Origin: a virus
Virus record (IMG/VR): IMGVR_UViG_3300009149_000033
Location: 1-63,143 of that record
DNA length: 63,143 nt
Direction: 5' to 3' (one strand)
The notes beneath the pieces were generated by a model that worked only from the letters and a program-made list of their open reading frames with translations, did not search any database and had not been told where the DNA came from. Both the position numbers and the translations under genes were made by a program. Below are positions 7,635 to 17,086 of the stretch, one piece after another (the first letter of the stretch is position 1; each line of letters opens with the position of its first letter).

Positions 7635-9395
7635 CTAATTTTTAAATACAGTTTCAAATAGAGCGTCAATCGAGCTCTCATCATCTTTAAACACGAGTTC
7701 ATCGGCTTTTGTGAACTCTAGTGAGCCCTCAGCTATGTCACCCATAACCTCGGTAATTAAGTCTTTTTTTTCGAACAGTACCTTCAATACGTGTTCATCT
7801 ATAGTACCCCTATTGACCATATGAATCAAATGAATGTGACCATATATACTACCTATACGCTGCGCTCTACCTATTGTTTGATAAAGGTCACCGTAAGACC
7901 AAGGAGTGTCATAGAATAATATAACATTTGCCGCCTGCAAATTGATAGCCGCAGAACCAGCTTGTGTTATAAAAATTGCATTTATATCTTGATTTAAATC
8001 TGAAAAATCTAATCGGGCCTTTTTTCTATCCTTAGAAGATACATCACCGCTAACCTTACGGTGTTTTAATTTAAGGTCATCAAGGATGGCCTCCAGGCGA
8101 GAAATGCCTGACTTAAACCTAGTAAAAACAATAACTTTTTCCGTAAACAATTCCTGCTCGAACAACCTTCTGAATTCCTGCTCTTTCGAGCTTTCTCCCT
8201 CTTCACGCATCCATTCAGGACCGTTTGAGATAAGTTGGCAATAACTAAGGGCTGCCATTTTACTGTTGGCTAAACCTTGCTCTGTCAAAGATTCATCGTA
8301 CTTCTTTTTATAGAACTCAAGCTTCTGGTAGTCTTTTTCACTTGGACCCGCATTAGTACTCATGTATTCTTCAAATTCAAAAAGCTTCCTTTTTACTTCC
8401 TTACGATATATATCGCCGTTAAGCGCTTGCTTATATAATCGTTCCTGGACAGTCGTCATATCAAGAATAACTTTTTTAGACATCAATCTTGGTAGCTCAT
8501 CCGCGACTTCACGAGTTCTTCTAAGAAGGAAATATGGATCTAATAAACTACGGAATTTCTCTAAATTCTTGTACCCAGACACAGTCTTTACATACCGTGT
8601 TTTACCTTTAATAAACCTGGGGACCTTCTTAAACTTCATGAAATTCTTTTCAAATTTAGGGGGTCCGCCAAACAGCCCAGGTACAACTACCCTGTATATA
8701 TTATATGCTTCCTCAAGTCTGTTTTTTATAACAGTGGCGCTCAAGCCATAGACTTTAAGCGCCTTTTCTGAAATCTTGTCCGCACCTAAATGTTTCATAC
8801 CCTTACGGTTTTTAAGCTCCTGAATCTCATCAAATATAACCATGAGCTCTTCGCCGCGATTCTCAATAAGAAAAATATAATCTTGTTGAATAGGGAAATA
8901 CCCACAAACAAGAATATCTGCATCTACTGTGTCATACTGTGCTTTTCTAGCCTCAAAGCCAGTTAATCTACTTACTTGCCCTCTTTTATGCCGGGCCTTC
9001 AACTCATCATAGTCCCCATATTCACCCGTAGCCTTAACCATCCCATAATAATTTTTAAGGGCATGGGAAGTAACACCAGAGGTAAATTTATCTATCTCCT
9101 CGCACCACTGGTCTACTGCAGATTTAGGGGTAGCAACGAGCATCTTAAGTTTTGGGTATTTGCTTCGACTGTAGCAGTAGCCTGCAATGGCCTGAACTGT
9201 TTTTCCTAAACCTACTCCGTCACCAAGTACCATTCTATTTAAAAGGAGGAAATGAAGGGCTCCTATAGCTTGATAGGGCCTTAGCTTGATATCGTCTCGA
9301 AGTAGTGCACAAGGCTTAAGAGAAGCCTTTTTACTTTTTCTCAACTTTTTTATAAAGTCATAGTTAGACGGAACAGCCGAATATTTAGTCGTCAA
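7635..9395 (-). CDS. SNF2-family DNA helicase/translocase
   Basis: A 586-aa superfamily 2 ATPase of SNF2 type. Motif Q is RPYQ (39-42); motif I is LGDGVGLGKTVQAI (K65, T66); motif II is FDEIQ (D189, E190) in place of DEAH; motif III is GLSAT; motif V is TQAGSAAINLQAANVI; motif VI is YQTIGRAQRIG (Q506, R510, R513). A charged insertion of roughly 100 residues separates the two RecA lobes. Such phage proteins are thought to move along duplex DNA in replication, recombination or displacement of bound protein. Translation starts at TTG, with AGAGGAG 6 nt upstream and an in-frame stop a few codons before, so no ATG start is possible. It is the first gene of the replication block. Confidence 0.9.
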   Translation of the reverse strand: MTTKYSAVPSNYDFIKKLRKSKKASLKPCALLRDDIKLRPYQAIGALHFLLLNRMVLGDGVGLGKTVQAIAGYCYSRSKYPKLKMLVATPKSAVDQWCEEIDKFTSGVTSHALKNYYGMVKATGEYGDYDELKARHKRGQVSRLTGFEARKAQYDTVDADILVCGYFPIQQDYIFLIENRGEELMVIFDEIQELKNRKGMKHLGADKISEKALKVYGLSATVIKNRLEEAYNIYRVVVPGLFGGPPKFEKNFMKFKKVPRFIKGKTRYVKTVSGYKNLEKFRSLLDPYFLLRRTREVADELPRLMSKKVILDMTTVQERLYKQALNGDIYRKEVKRKLFEFEEYMSTNAGPSEKDYQKLEFYKKKYDESLTEQGLANSKMAALSYCQLISNGPEWMREEGESSKEQEFRRLFEQELFTEKVIVFTRFKSGISRLEAILDDLKLKHRKVSGDVSSKDRKKARLDFSDLNQDINAIFITQAGSAAINLQAANVILFYDTPWSYGDLYQTIGRAQRIGSIYGHIHLIHMVNRGTIDEHVLKVLFEKKDLITEVMGDIAEGSLEFTKADELVFKDDESSIDALFETVFKN

Positions 9396-9467
9396 CAGAG
9401 ACTCCTCTTCTTTAAACTTAATCTAAATATACTATTTGGTGAATTCAAAATTTAAGTAAAATATCAA

Positions 9468-9502
9468 TAAAAATACACTTAAGCCTTAAACAGCAAGGAC
9501 TT
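9468..9502 (-). terminator. Weak candidate terminator at the structural/replication junction
   Basis: In the 131-bp gap between the 412-aa gene and the SNF2 helicase gene, the minus strand can form AAGTCCTT-GCTGTTT-AAGGCTT, an imperfect stem of about 7 bp with one bulged T and a 7-nt loop, followed some 9 nt later by TTTTTATT. The stem is short and the T-run is not adjacent, so this is a weak candidate. The rest of the gap is AT-rich, with no convincing -35/-10 pair that I can defend. Confidence 0.25.
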
Positions 9503-9526
9503 ATACTTTTTTAAAACGAGTTTAAC

Positions 9527-10765
9527 CTATTTTTCCAGATATTTGGATAAAACATTTTCCACTAAAGATGCTGACGAAGCAACAGTCGCGGTCATTTGTG
9601 TATTAAGTTTATTTACTTGGTCTTGTATCTTTTTCTGTTTTTCACCCAGCTGCTTCAATTTATTTGCATTGTTTATGTTATCATCAGCTTGATTCATATC
9701 GTGAACAGGAATAGAGTTCTTATTCTTCGATGTGTTAATAGTCGAAGTTGGGGCTGTAGGTGAAGTAGGAGAACTTGTTGTGTAGTTAGCCTGCCTTATC
9801 TTCATCCTCTTGTGCTGACGTTTTACTAAATCTTGCATAATGCTATTATCCCTTGCATATCTATTCGTAACATCTTCTTTAGAAGTAGGATGCTGTTCAT
9901 CTACTGGTGTATTAACCGTCTCTTCCTCTTCTTTAGGCTGTACTTGCTGCAATTCATCTTCTGGTTTTTCTTGTACTTCTTTAGATATAGCTTCTTTTAA
10001 TTTATTCATCTGTGTAGTATCTCCTGTAAAAGCTATATTTTCTCCCATAAAATTATCCGCTTGAGCATTAGGTACATTATACATAGGACCTATTAATATG
10101 TTACTAGTATTAGACAGCCCCGGTATACTTATCCCGGAAGTTATTAAACGCATACGATATTGACTAGGACCAAATTCTTGCTCAAAAACATTTTTATTAT
10201 AAACTTCTCCTGGGACTCTCTGGCCTTTAAAAATACGTACTAAATCTCCTGATTCTGGAGCAGTACTCCTTTTAAAGACAGGATTAAAATCAAAAGAAAG
10301 TTTATTATCTTTAAAGGCTTTTGAAACTATTTTATTTAAAACAGAATCATAGTCTTCAGTATTGTTGTTATCTAAAACTTTATTATCACTATTTATTATT
10401 TTTTGATCCGGGGCAATTAAACTCCCGTCTCCACTTAATTTAGATGTTAAAATATATGACTTTTTTGGGTCTACAGGAGACGCCCCATAATCATTAGTTT
10501 TTATTACTATATGATTCCAAAAGAAATTACCGCTCTGAATTTTTTTTATTAAAGCATTACCTTGTTTTTTTACTTCTTCATAAATATTAGAATAATTTAT
10601 AGGATCATTTTTATCCGCCGTAAAATATAGAGTAACAGATGTATCCTCGTCCGCTGTAGAAGTACTAGGCTGCGGTATCTTTTCATTCTTTTCTTCTTGA
10701 GTTTCTTCTTCTTCGACAGCATACCTTTTTTTCAAAACATTTTGCGCAGATATCTTTAAATTCAT
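9527..10765 (-). CDS. Unrecognised 412-aa protein, charged and low-complexity ends
   Basis: No family recognised. Residues about 1-45 are Glu/Lys-rich; about 45-240 look folded (includes SGDLVRIFKGQRVPGEVYN and a Gly/Asn-rich stretch with GLSNTSNILIGPMYNVPN). About 240-360 is Glu/Gln- and Ser/Thr/Pro-rich (TTSSPTSPTAPTSTI) and probably disordered, and about 365-412 forms a probable coiled coil (KQLGEKQKKIQDQVNKLN). There is no signal peptide or membrane segment. The start shares one base with the stop of the two-membrane-segment gene (TAATG), preceded by GGGAG, so it belongs to the same translational unit as the two membrane proteins upstream. It is the last gene of the structural block. Confidence 0.8.
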   Translation of the reverse strand: MNLKISAQNVLKKRYAVEEEETQEEKNEKIPQPSTSTADEDTSVTLYFTADKNDPINYSNIYEEVKKQGNALIKKIQSGNFFWNHIVIKTNDYGASPVDPKKSYILTSKLSGDGSLIAPDQKIINSDNKVLDNNNTEDYDSVLNKIVSKAFKDNKLSFDFNPVFKRSTAPESGDLVRIFKGQRVPGEVYNKNVFEQEFGPSQYRMRLITSGISIPGLSNTSNILIGPMYNVPNAQADNFMGENIAFTGDTTQMNKLKEAISKEVQEKPEDELQQVQPKEEEETVNTPVDEQHPTSKEDVTNRYARDNSIMQDLVKRQHKRMKIRQANYTTSSPTSPTAPTSTINTSKNKNSIPVHDMNQADDNINNANKLKQLGEKQKKIQDQVNKLNTQMTATVASSASLVENVLSKYLEK

Positions 10766-11130
10766 TACAACTTCTCCCTAGGAATACTTTGACCTTTTTC
10801 TTTTATCATAGATACAATACTTAAATTCTTTAAATTATTTGAAAGGTCTTTATTTTGTTTACTTCTTCTTATTCTTTCAAATAAATAGATACCAAAAAGA
10901 AGAGCACCAAACAGGCTTACTATCCCAAGTCCTACAAATAAATGAAAAGTTAGCAACGACCTAAAGTCAAAAATAAAATCTTCGTTTAGCTTATATTTCT
11001 GAAGCAAAGAAACTAAATCAGTATAAATTATAAAAGATTGCGTTATTAGAGCCATAAACAGAGCCACAACAAGAATTGGACTTATACTAAGCCACCCTAG
11101 TCTACTTCCTTTATTAAACAGCTTATCCAT
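10765..11130 (-). CDS. Small protein with two membrane segments; holin-like topology
   Basis: A 121-aa protein with two clear hydrophobic helices, about 15-38 (ISPILVVALFMALITQSFII) and about 62-87 (FHLFVGLGIVSLFGALLFGI), then a strongly basic tail beginning ERIRRSKQNK. Two segments plus a charged tail is the layout of class II holins, but many phage membrane proteins share it and no holin sequence family is recognised. The start overlaps the upstream 297-aa gene by 8 nt, with AGGA just before the ATG, and the end overlaps the next start by one base. The three genes are therefore expressed together. Confidence 0.75.
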   Translation of the reverse strand: MDKLFNKGSRLGWLSISPILVVALFMALITQSFIIYTDLVSLLQKYKLNEDFIFDFRSLLTFHLFVGLGIVSLFGALLFGIYLFERIRRSKQNKDLSNNLKNLSIVSMIKEKGQSIPREKL

Positions 11131-12016
11131 TTATTCCTGCTATTCTACTAACGAACTGTTTTAACCTTTTTTCCATCTCTTCTATTTTCTTTTGTGACCT
11201 AATTGCTACGTCTCTAGCGTCATTAAAAATATCCTCTACTATTGATCTAATTTCTAAAAAAGTAGAATTATGAAGTTCCATAACACTGCTCTGTTTAATT
11301 TCCCAGTTACCCATGTACATTTCAATAGTAGTATCATTTATGACGTTTTTTATGCTTTCGAACTGTTTTTCTATATAATCATTGTACTGGCCCTGGCTTT
11401 TAAAATCAGCTAGATGGTTGTTCAAAAGAGCCGCTCGTATAATAAGATCTTTTATATCTTGTAACATTATACGGGTAAGAGCCTGATAAAACTTATAAGC
11501 TACTAAATTGTCTCCACTTATTTGATCCTGTTCATTAGCCTTTCTCGCTAATAAAAAACGATACTTATTCTGTAAAATAGTTCTCATTCTAATAAGGTGC
11601 TGGTCAGCTTTAAACATCTGCTCAGACATGCAGCCTTTATACTTAATCTCAGATATTACAGATACAACATTAGTAGTCTCTGTAATAATTAGAATGAAAT
11701 CATTAACATGAGGACAGCCTGAATGAACAGACACCCGATTCCCTGTAGGAAATTCTTTTTTAAAAGAATTTGTATCCTCCACAGTAGAAACTTCTTTATT
11801 ATCTGCTCGCGCCCTTTTCTTACTAAGGGTAAAGGAGCCACTATCCTTCAGCTGCACATCTAATAAGTTTCTTCCAAACATAGATATAGTTAAATTTCTT
11901 TTATACATCATGGCGACCAAAACAAGTATAAAAACCACAGAAAATAAAACTAAGTAAGTTTGTGGATGCTGCAATGATGCCGGAATTATATCTAAAAAAG
12001 ATGCCTCAGAATTCAC
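11123..12016 (-). CDS. Membrane-anchored protein with long helical domain, function unknown
   Basis: A 297-aa protein with one N-terminal membrane helix at about 20-39 (TYLVLFSVVFILVLVAMMYK) followed by a basic stop-transfer YKRN. Residues about 50-90 are polar; about 95-130 contain two cysteines (SGCPHVND and KGCMSE); about 135-297 is mostly helical, ending in a likely coiled coil (RSQKKIEEMEKRLKQF). The start codon is GTG at 12016, chosen because AAGGAG lies 5 nt upstream and the preceding gene stops just before. No family recognised. Coupling to the two-segment membrane protein downstream suggests the two act together at the host inner membrane, for example in lysis or infection, but that is a guess. 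Confidence 0.75.
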   Translation of the reverse strand: MNSEASFLDIIPASLQHPQTYLVLFSVVFILVLVAMMYKRNLTISMFGRNLLDVQLKDSGSFTLSKKRARADNKEVSTVEDTNSFKKEFPTGNRVSVHSGCPHVNDFILIITETTNVVSVISEIKYKGCMSEQMFKADQHLIRMRTILQNKYRFLLARKANEQDQISGDNLVAYKFYQALTRIMLQDIKDLIIRAALLNNHLADFKSQGQYNDYIEKQFESIKNVINDTTIEMYMGNWEIKQSSVMELHNSTFLEIRSIVEDIFNDARDVAIRSQKKIEEMEKRLKQFVSRIAGING

Positions 12017-12025
12017 CTTTACTCC

Positions 12026-15000
12026 TTATAATTTTATTAAAGGACGACCTATCAGCTCAAACAAATCAATAGTGTCTTTGTCCGTGTAATTATTAATTTT
12101 TGTTTCAACTGTGTCATTTTTAGACTCACTAGATATTACAGCCATATAAGGCTTGGTTACCCCGTTACTATCAATCTTTAAATATAAATATGGTTGAAAT
12201 ACTTTTTTATATATAGTTCCAGAAGTCGAAACAGTTGTGTATTGAATAGATGGTCTCTTGAAAGACAATTGAAAATTAGAGTCATTAGGATCAGAGGATA
12301 AAATAATATCAGAAACCCCTCTACTAGTCTGGTTATTAAGATTAGAGGCAGATCCTATAACAAAAGTCCCCGGCGTAGCTTTAAGAGGATCCTGTATGTA
12401 ATTAACAGCATCAGTATAAATAAAAGAAGAGGATACTCCAGAAACAGTCATTAAAGTAGACTCTCCTTTGTAGTCCTCGTATAAAAAAGTAGGCATACGA
12501 TCAATAGTGTTGCTTACGTTATCACTAGGAACATCTTCTCTTATTATCTCGTATTCATCCCCTGCAGAAGAGGGAGCGACCAAATCTTGCCTAAAGGGTT
12601 GGTTCAAAACAACCCACCCAGTCCTACCTACTCCAGAAGCAAACTTCTCTATTTTAAAACTTGTGGCGTCATTTTTAATACGTATAAAATATGTATAATT
12701 ATCTAAGTCTAGGTAAGATGTCCAATCTGGTACTCCACTACCATCACTTATAGGCTGTACGAATCTAGAAGAGACAATAAATTTAGCCTTTCCACCAATA
12801 AGACTATCCGTGCCTATTACTATACTAGATTCTCTTCCGCTTCCCTTAGAACTTATATTAGCTTGAGTACTTGACAAAAACTCCCCGGAAACGACACTGG
12901 TAGGGGATAATAACCCTTGGTACGGAATAAATTCATAGTTGAAGTTGTACGGCTGCTCGTTAGACGATACGTAGCTTTTAACTAACAAAGGAACTTTTAT
13001 ATAGTTACCTGTTATGCTTGAGCTTGTATCTTGTACCTTTATACGGGTAGGAGTCTTTTGAGTAGAGTAGGCGTCAGAAGTTAATATAGGTAAAATACTA
13101 TTTATTTGAGCTGTCCCTGCAACTTTTATGCTATCAAAAACATTACCGGAAGAATCGTACACATAAGGCACCCCAGTTAAATAGGTCCCTTCCGCGTCAC
13201 TCGAAGAAGTAGCTTTAGTAGCTATCTTTATAATTGGCTTATCTACAGTATCAGCAATAAAAAAATCAGTAGAACCGTCTCGTTCGGCAACTACTTCAAT
13301 CATTTCAAAAATATCAATAATTCCTCTAGCCTGCCTATTAAATTTAAAAAACTTTAGGGCGTTGATTTCATCTTTTACTATTTGCTGAGTGGCAACTTTA
13401 TAGTAGTCTGGCTTAGACCCAACCACTAAAGTTATCTTAAATTCCTTGGCCCCAGTATTAGCTACGCTGTTTATACTAAGCCTATAAGCTGTAATTTCTT
13501 TCTCATCAGGGTTAGAAGGAGTAACAGCAACTTCATCCCTGATATGGTTAAAAGTTCTTAGTACCCAATCAGGACTAGCTGTAGTTCCTACATTTTCATA
13601 GACACTCTTAACACCAAGAATATAATAACCATACAATTTACTTTCTGTTAAATTGATAGTAAACTGAGAAGGAACCACTCCTATAGGCCTATGTATAAGT
13701 AAATCCATACCAAAATCTACAGTTTCCGTAAAACTATTATGAGCGTTCTGTATAAAGTCTCTACTATCTGTTTCCCCGTCATTTATATCTTTACCGTTAC
13801 TACCGTAACAAACAGCTATACCCGTAAGATTATATCTTAATGAAACTGGAACTCCGGAGGCAGAGATAGGATTTTTTATACTTTTATTAACTTCAAATAT
13901 CTTTTCCGGCACATTCCTTAATCCATTGTTGCCTGCAATGTATGTTAAATCTACTTCTAAATAAATAGTTGAAGAAGTACCTATAATATTGCTACCCTCA
14001 GAAATAGTAATCTCTTTGTTTGATGTACTATATGAGGATAAAGTAACTTCCCCTAAAGAAGGCTCATATATGCCTTGTGCAGTAGTAATAGTAACTAACG
14101 AAGTAGAGGGTATATAGCTTGAAAGGTCAAAAGTCCCGGCACTCCAGGTCGAACCACCAGATGCCGCTACTGGTATAGAGACTATATTAAAAGAAGTAGA
14201 AATAGCTGCATTAGCGTATACACTTCTTTTAAAATAAGATGTACTACTTTCTCCTGATGACAAATTAGGTATATCGTTTCCTCCGGCACCATTTATCTGC
14301 TCTATCTTAAATTGTTTAGATGCGCCAGAATAAATCGCTTTACCTCCAGAAAAATTAGTAAATCCTTTGCCTATGTTAGTGCTAACACCTCCAGTTACTA
14401 ACTTCTTAAAAGTATTCTCCATTATGTCTTTAGACTGTGACGCATTAACAAGTATTCTATGCCTGTAGTCTACTATATCGCTTTTATAAATAACATCCAA
14501 TAGCTTACCGTCGGGCCTATCAGAACGATACCCACTTAGGTAGCTCTGGCGGGTTGTAGCAGACGAGTGTATAGCTCCTGTATTAAAGGAACCTTGTTTT
14601 CTTCTATATACCATAAACATAGGTATAGCATAAACATACCCATCCACGGTGTTCAGAATAGTTTGATCCGCAGAAGACCCACTACCTGAAATATAAAGTC
14701 CTACATCATCGCTCCCTTTAACCCTAAATTTATATGAAGGAAATTGATACGCAGAAGTTCTTCCCCCTATAGGGTAGATACTTGTGAGGTCAAAACCTTC
14801 GTTAAAATTAGAAATAGAAGTAATTTTTTGTGTGCGTATACGATACTGTATCTGTACCCTCTTTGTAGTTTCTACTCCTACTACATCGTAAACTAATTCA
14901 TTGTCAGTGTAAGGAGTGGCGGTAACATTTCCGTGTGGGTATATTGGATCGTTTTCACCTGTAAGTTTTTTCCAAACTTCCAGGAAAACAAAATCATATC

Positions 15001-15409
15001 TATAAGAATCTGCTGTAGGAGCATCCAGTTCGATGATATTATCCGTACCAGTTGAGTTATACCCAGCAATACAAATAGGCCAACCATTAACAACAGCCGT
15101 AGCACCAGTATCGTTACTCATCAATTTAAAGGTATTTGCGCTATATGTTAAAGAAGTAAAAATATCACCTACTGAGGCATTTGTTTCAGAGACGCTCATA
15201 TCTTCTAAAGACTTTACATCCCCTACTTGCACCCAACCGGAAGGAGTAAAAGAAGATACAGCATCTTTTATCTTCTGATTACCTATTTGATTAATAAGAT
15301 TCCACTCAGAAGAAAGAGGAGGAGTTTTATATTGAAAAACTATATTATCTAAACTTCTATCTTCTGTGCTTAATACCCTAGGTTGACCAGAGCCAAAATT
15401 ATCACTCAT
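12026..15409 (-). CDS. Large virion structural protein, propeller-less paralogue of the 1473-aa protein
   Basis: A 1127-aa protein sharing a set of landmarks in the same order with the 1473-aa protein encoded at 35035-39456: VNGWPI (about residue 105), FLEVWKKL (about 140), [16 protein letters not shown] (about 174), NTVDGYVYAIPMF (about 252), a QSYLSGYRSDRPDGKLLD-type stretch, and a C-terminus ending DLFELIGRPLIKL. The segment between FLEVW and VGVETTKR is only about 30 residues here, against nearly 490 in the paralogue. The rest is beta-rich and Ser/Thr-rich, as expected for a tail or baseplate appendage. No enzymatic motif is visible. AAAGGG lies upstream of the ATG; the gene begins one base after the preceding stop. 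Confidence 0.85.
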   Translation of the reverse strand: MSDNFGSGQPRVLSTEDRSLDNIVFQYKTPPLSSEWNLINQIGNQKIKDAVSSFTPSGWVQVGDVKSLEDMSVSETNASVGDIFTSLTYSANTFKLMSNDTGATAVVNGWPICIAGYNSTGTDNIIELDAPTADSYRYDFVFLEVWKKLTGENDPIYPHGNVTATPYTDNELVYDVVGVETTKRVQIQYRIRTQKITSISNFNEGFDLTSIYPIGGRTSAYQFPSYKFRVKGSDDVGLYISGSGSSADQTILNTVDGYVYAIPMFMVYRRKQGSFNTGAIHSSATTRQSYLSGYRSDRPDGKLLDVIYKSDIVDYRHRILVNASQSKDIMENTFKKLVTGGVSTNIGKGFTNFSGGKAIYSGASKQFKIEQINGAGGNDIPNLSSGESSTSYFKRSVYANAAISTSFNIVSIPVAASGGSTWSAGTFDLSSYIPSTSLVTITTAQGIYEPSLGEVTLSSYSTSNKEITISEGSNIIGTSSTIYLEVDLTYIAGNNGLRNVPEKIFEVNKSIKNPISASGVPVSLRYNLTGIAVCYGSNGKDINDGETDSRDFIQNAHNSFTETVDFGMDLLIHRPIGVVPSQFTINLTESKLYGYYILGVKSVYENVGTTASPDWVLRTFNHIRDEVAVTPSNPDEKEITAYRLSINSVANTGAKEFKITLVVGSKPDYYKVATQQIVKDEINALKFFKFNRQARGIIDIFEMIEVVAERDGSTDFFIADTVDKPIIKIATKATSSSDAEGTYLTGVPYVYDSSGNVFDSIKVAGTAQINSILPILTSDAYSTQKTPTRIKVQDTSSSITGNYIKVPLLVKSYVSSNEQPYNFNYEFIPYQGLLSPTSVVSGEFLSSTQANISSKGSGRESSIVIGTDSLIGGKAKFIVSSRFVQPISDGSGVPDWTSYLDLDNYTYFIRIKNDATSFKIEKFASGVGRTGWVVLNQPFRQDLVAPSSAGDEYEIIREDVPSDNVSNTIDRMPTFLYEDYKGESTLMTVSGVSSSFIYTDAVNYIQDPLKATPGTFVIGSASNLNNQTSRGVSDIILSSDPNDSNFQLSFKRPSIQYTTVSTSGTIYKKVFQPYLYLKIDSNGVTKPYMAVISSESKNDTVETKINNYTDKDTIDLFELIGRPLIKL

Positions 15410-15410
15410 C

Positions 15411-16409
15411 TTATGATCCCTTTATTTCATTTAACATCTGCAATCTTACAAAATCTAGCGGGTCTAATACTTTAGACTCTATAGTAGGAGAAAGGCATAA
15501 AAATTTTATAAGAACATTAAATCTATTCTGAGTCTGCTCAATTATTTCATCAGATATAAAAAATTTTGCGGGATAACTTGTTTTCTCCGTAAATGTTTTA
15601 TCCATCAGAATCAACGGGGCCAGTAGCGTGACTAATCTAATTACTACGTCTTTTATTTTTGCGTAGCTTTCAATTATGTCTGGGATCAAAACTCCCACCA
15701 CCATTTTCTTTTCTTCAAAACACTCTTCATCGAATATACTTTTAAATTTATAGACTAACCTATCAATTGATTTTTCAATTAATTCCAAACTAACGTACGC
15801 CTGATTCCAACATTTATTTAAAAACTCGGAGCGTAAACTGTCTAAAATTTGTTGCATAGGTTTTGCTCCCCACATACTATCTTTTAATTTTCTTCTAGTA
15901 AACGTACTAGCTACATCTAATGATTCTTCTAAATCAGAGCTTAAAGCTGATATTTTCTTTTTTAACACCTCTAAATTATTCATTAAAATTTCAGTTGGTA
16001 TACAACCCTCTGCCGAAAAACCAGAAGCAGCCCTCAATCTAATATCTCTCTCTTCTTTAGGTTTATTTCTTATTATAACTACAGGATTTCCTACACTATC
16101 GTTAAGGTTGGGGATTATCTCTTCTAACAAATTTACAGAAGATTCTTTTATATTTTTCCACTCACTTTTATATAGTCTAATCTTTTTATCTTCGCTACTT
16201 TTAAACATATAATCTAATACAGAAGCTATAACTATGCCCGCCTCTTTAAACCGAGGGTCTTTCTCTGATATGCTATAAACCTCATACCCATCAAGGAAAC
16301 CCTTAATAGAGTTTCCTTTTCTAATAAGATTAAAAGTTTTTCCCCCTATAGATGAATAACCTATAGCTTCTGAATTTAGTACAGATATCCTTTTTATTAA
16401 ATGCTTCAT
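15411..16409 (-). CDS. Hypothetical protein, 332 aa, tail-region
   Basis: No family recognised. The N-terminal 60 residues look beta-rich (IGGKTFNLIRKGNSIKGFLD); the remainder looks helical, with a central heptad-like stretch near LKKKISALSSDLEESLDVAS and a hydrophobic helix around VVIRLVTLLAPLILMD that is probably part of a folded core rather than a membrane segment. There is no signal peptide or catalytic motif. The start shares one base with the stop of the 192-aa gene (TAATG), and the gene ends one base before the 1127-aa gene, so all three are probably translated together. Structural or assembly function is inferred from position only. Confidence 0.75.
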   Translation of the reverse strand: MKHLIKRISVLNSEAIGYSSIGGKTFNLIRKGNSIKGFLDGYEVYSISEKDPRFKEAGIVIASVLDYMFKSSEDKKIRLYKSEWKNIKESSVNLLEEIIPNLNDSVGNPVVIIRNKPKEERDIRLRAASGFSAEGCIPTEILMNNLEVLKKKISALSSDLEESLDVASTFTRRKLKDSMWGAKPMQQILDSLRSEFLNKCWNQAYVSLELIEKSIDRLVYKFKSIFDEECFEEKKMVVGVLIPDIIESYAKIKDVVIRLVTLLAPLILMDKTFTEKTSYPAKFFISDEIIEQTQNRFNVLIKFLCLSPTIESKVLDPLDFVRLQMLNEIKGS

Positions 16410-16987
16410 TAAGAAGTTATCCTAAAAATTACAGTAAGGGTCATAGTATTTGTTTTTGAAATAACCGGAAAAGTCCTCCAGTTAACCATTGTACCACTGT
16501 TAGGCTCTTCTGTAGCATCCCCACCAAACAAAGATAGCTCCATTATAGGCCCTACAGCCTCAGCCTCCCCAAAAGAAATAGAATAATCCACAATATTGGT
16601 TTGAGTTTCTGTAGGCTCACCAGTATCTGGATCTACAAAAGTTGCTAAGTCTATGGATTTTCTATATAACTCGTTTTCAAGTCTTGTCTGAGAAGTTGTA
16701 GGAGCAGGAGGGTCTAATAACTGCCAGGAAGAATTGCCGCTACCGACAGCTAAATAAGAAATACCGTTGGTAGGCTCTGAGTTATCTTTTAACAATCTAG
16801 CTATTAGTATAGATGCTGTGTTTACTATAATATTAGATTTACGGTACTCGTGGACTAGTTCACCATTCTCATAGGCTTTAAGGTACAATTCTCCTTTTAA
16901 TTTTGTAGAATCGTCCTCATACTTGAGAGTAGGGCTCATCTTCATTAAATTAAAAAATCTTTGGATTCTTTCCTTAAAAATTGCCAT
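16409..16987 (-). CDS. Putative virion structural protein, 192 aa
   Basis: A beta-rich protein with a pattern seen in tail-fibre/baseplate-associated phage proteins: a charged N-terminal helix, then a strand-rich body containing KSNIIVNTASILIARLL, a Gly-rich turn ISYLAVGSGNSSW, a 'sqTrLenElyRk' segment and a final strand TMTLTVIFRITS. No catalytic residues are evident. It has a good ribosome site (AGAGG). It is the first gene after a 99-bp spacer that holds a possible promoter, so it may begin a sub-operon with the 332- and 1127-aa genes. I know of similar proteins only as structural proteins of unspecified role. Confidence 0.7.
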   Translation of the reverse strand: MAIFKERIQRFFNLMKMSPTLKYEDDSTKLKGELYLKAYENGELVHEYRKSNIIVNTASILIARLLKDNSEPTNGISYLAVGSGNSSWQLLDPPAPTTSQTRLENELYRKSIDLATFVDPDTGEPTETQTNIVDYSISFGEAEAVGPIMELSLFGGDATEEPNSGTMVNWRTFPVISKTNTMTLTVIFRITS

Positions 16988-17058
16988 ACTTGTTTCCTCT
17001 TAAAAGTTTGTTATTTAAATATGGGTATAAACCTTATAATAGCTAGAATTATTAATAG

Positions 17059-17086
17059 ATTATGATTGAGCTTTAGACTCTCACAA
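17059..17086 (-). promoter_or_regulatory. Weak candidate sigma-70-like promoter
   Basis: In the 99-bp gap before the 192-aa gene, the minus strand carries TTGTGA (4 of 6 matches to TTGACA), a 16-nt spacer and CATAAT (5 of 6 matches to TATAAT). It begins immediately after the stop codon of the 1544-aa gene. In DNA this AT-rich such pairs occur by chance, so confidence is low; the unusual length of the gap in an otherwise gapless block is the main supporting point. Confidence 0.2.

Noticed and set aside
7613-7702. N-terminal extension of the loader-like protein from an ATG at 7702
   Set aside because: It overlaps the SNF2 gene by 68 nt, has a basic non-domain-like sequence, and a better ribosome site exists for the ATG at 7612.
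14893-15105. A 70-codon minus-strand ORF inside the 1127-aa gene
   Set aside because: It is in an alternative frame fully inside a conserved part of the larger gene and has no recognisable motif.
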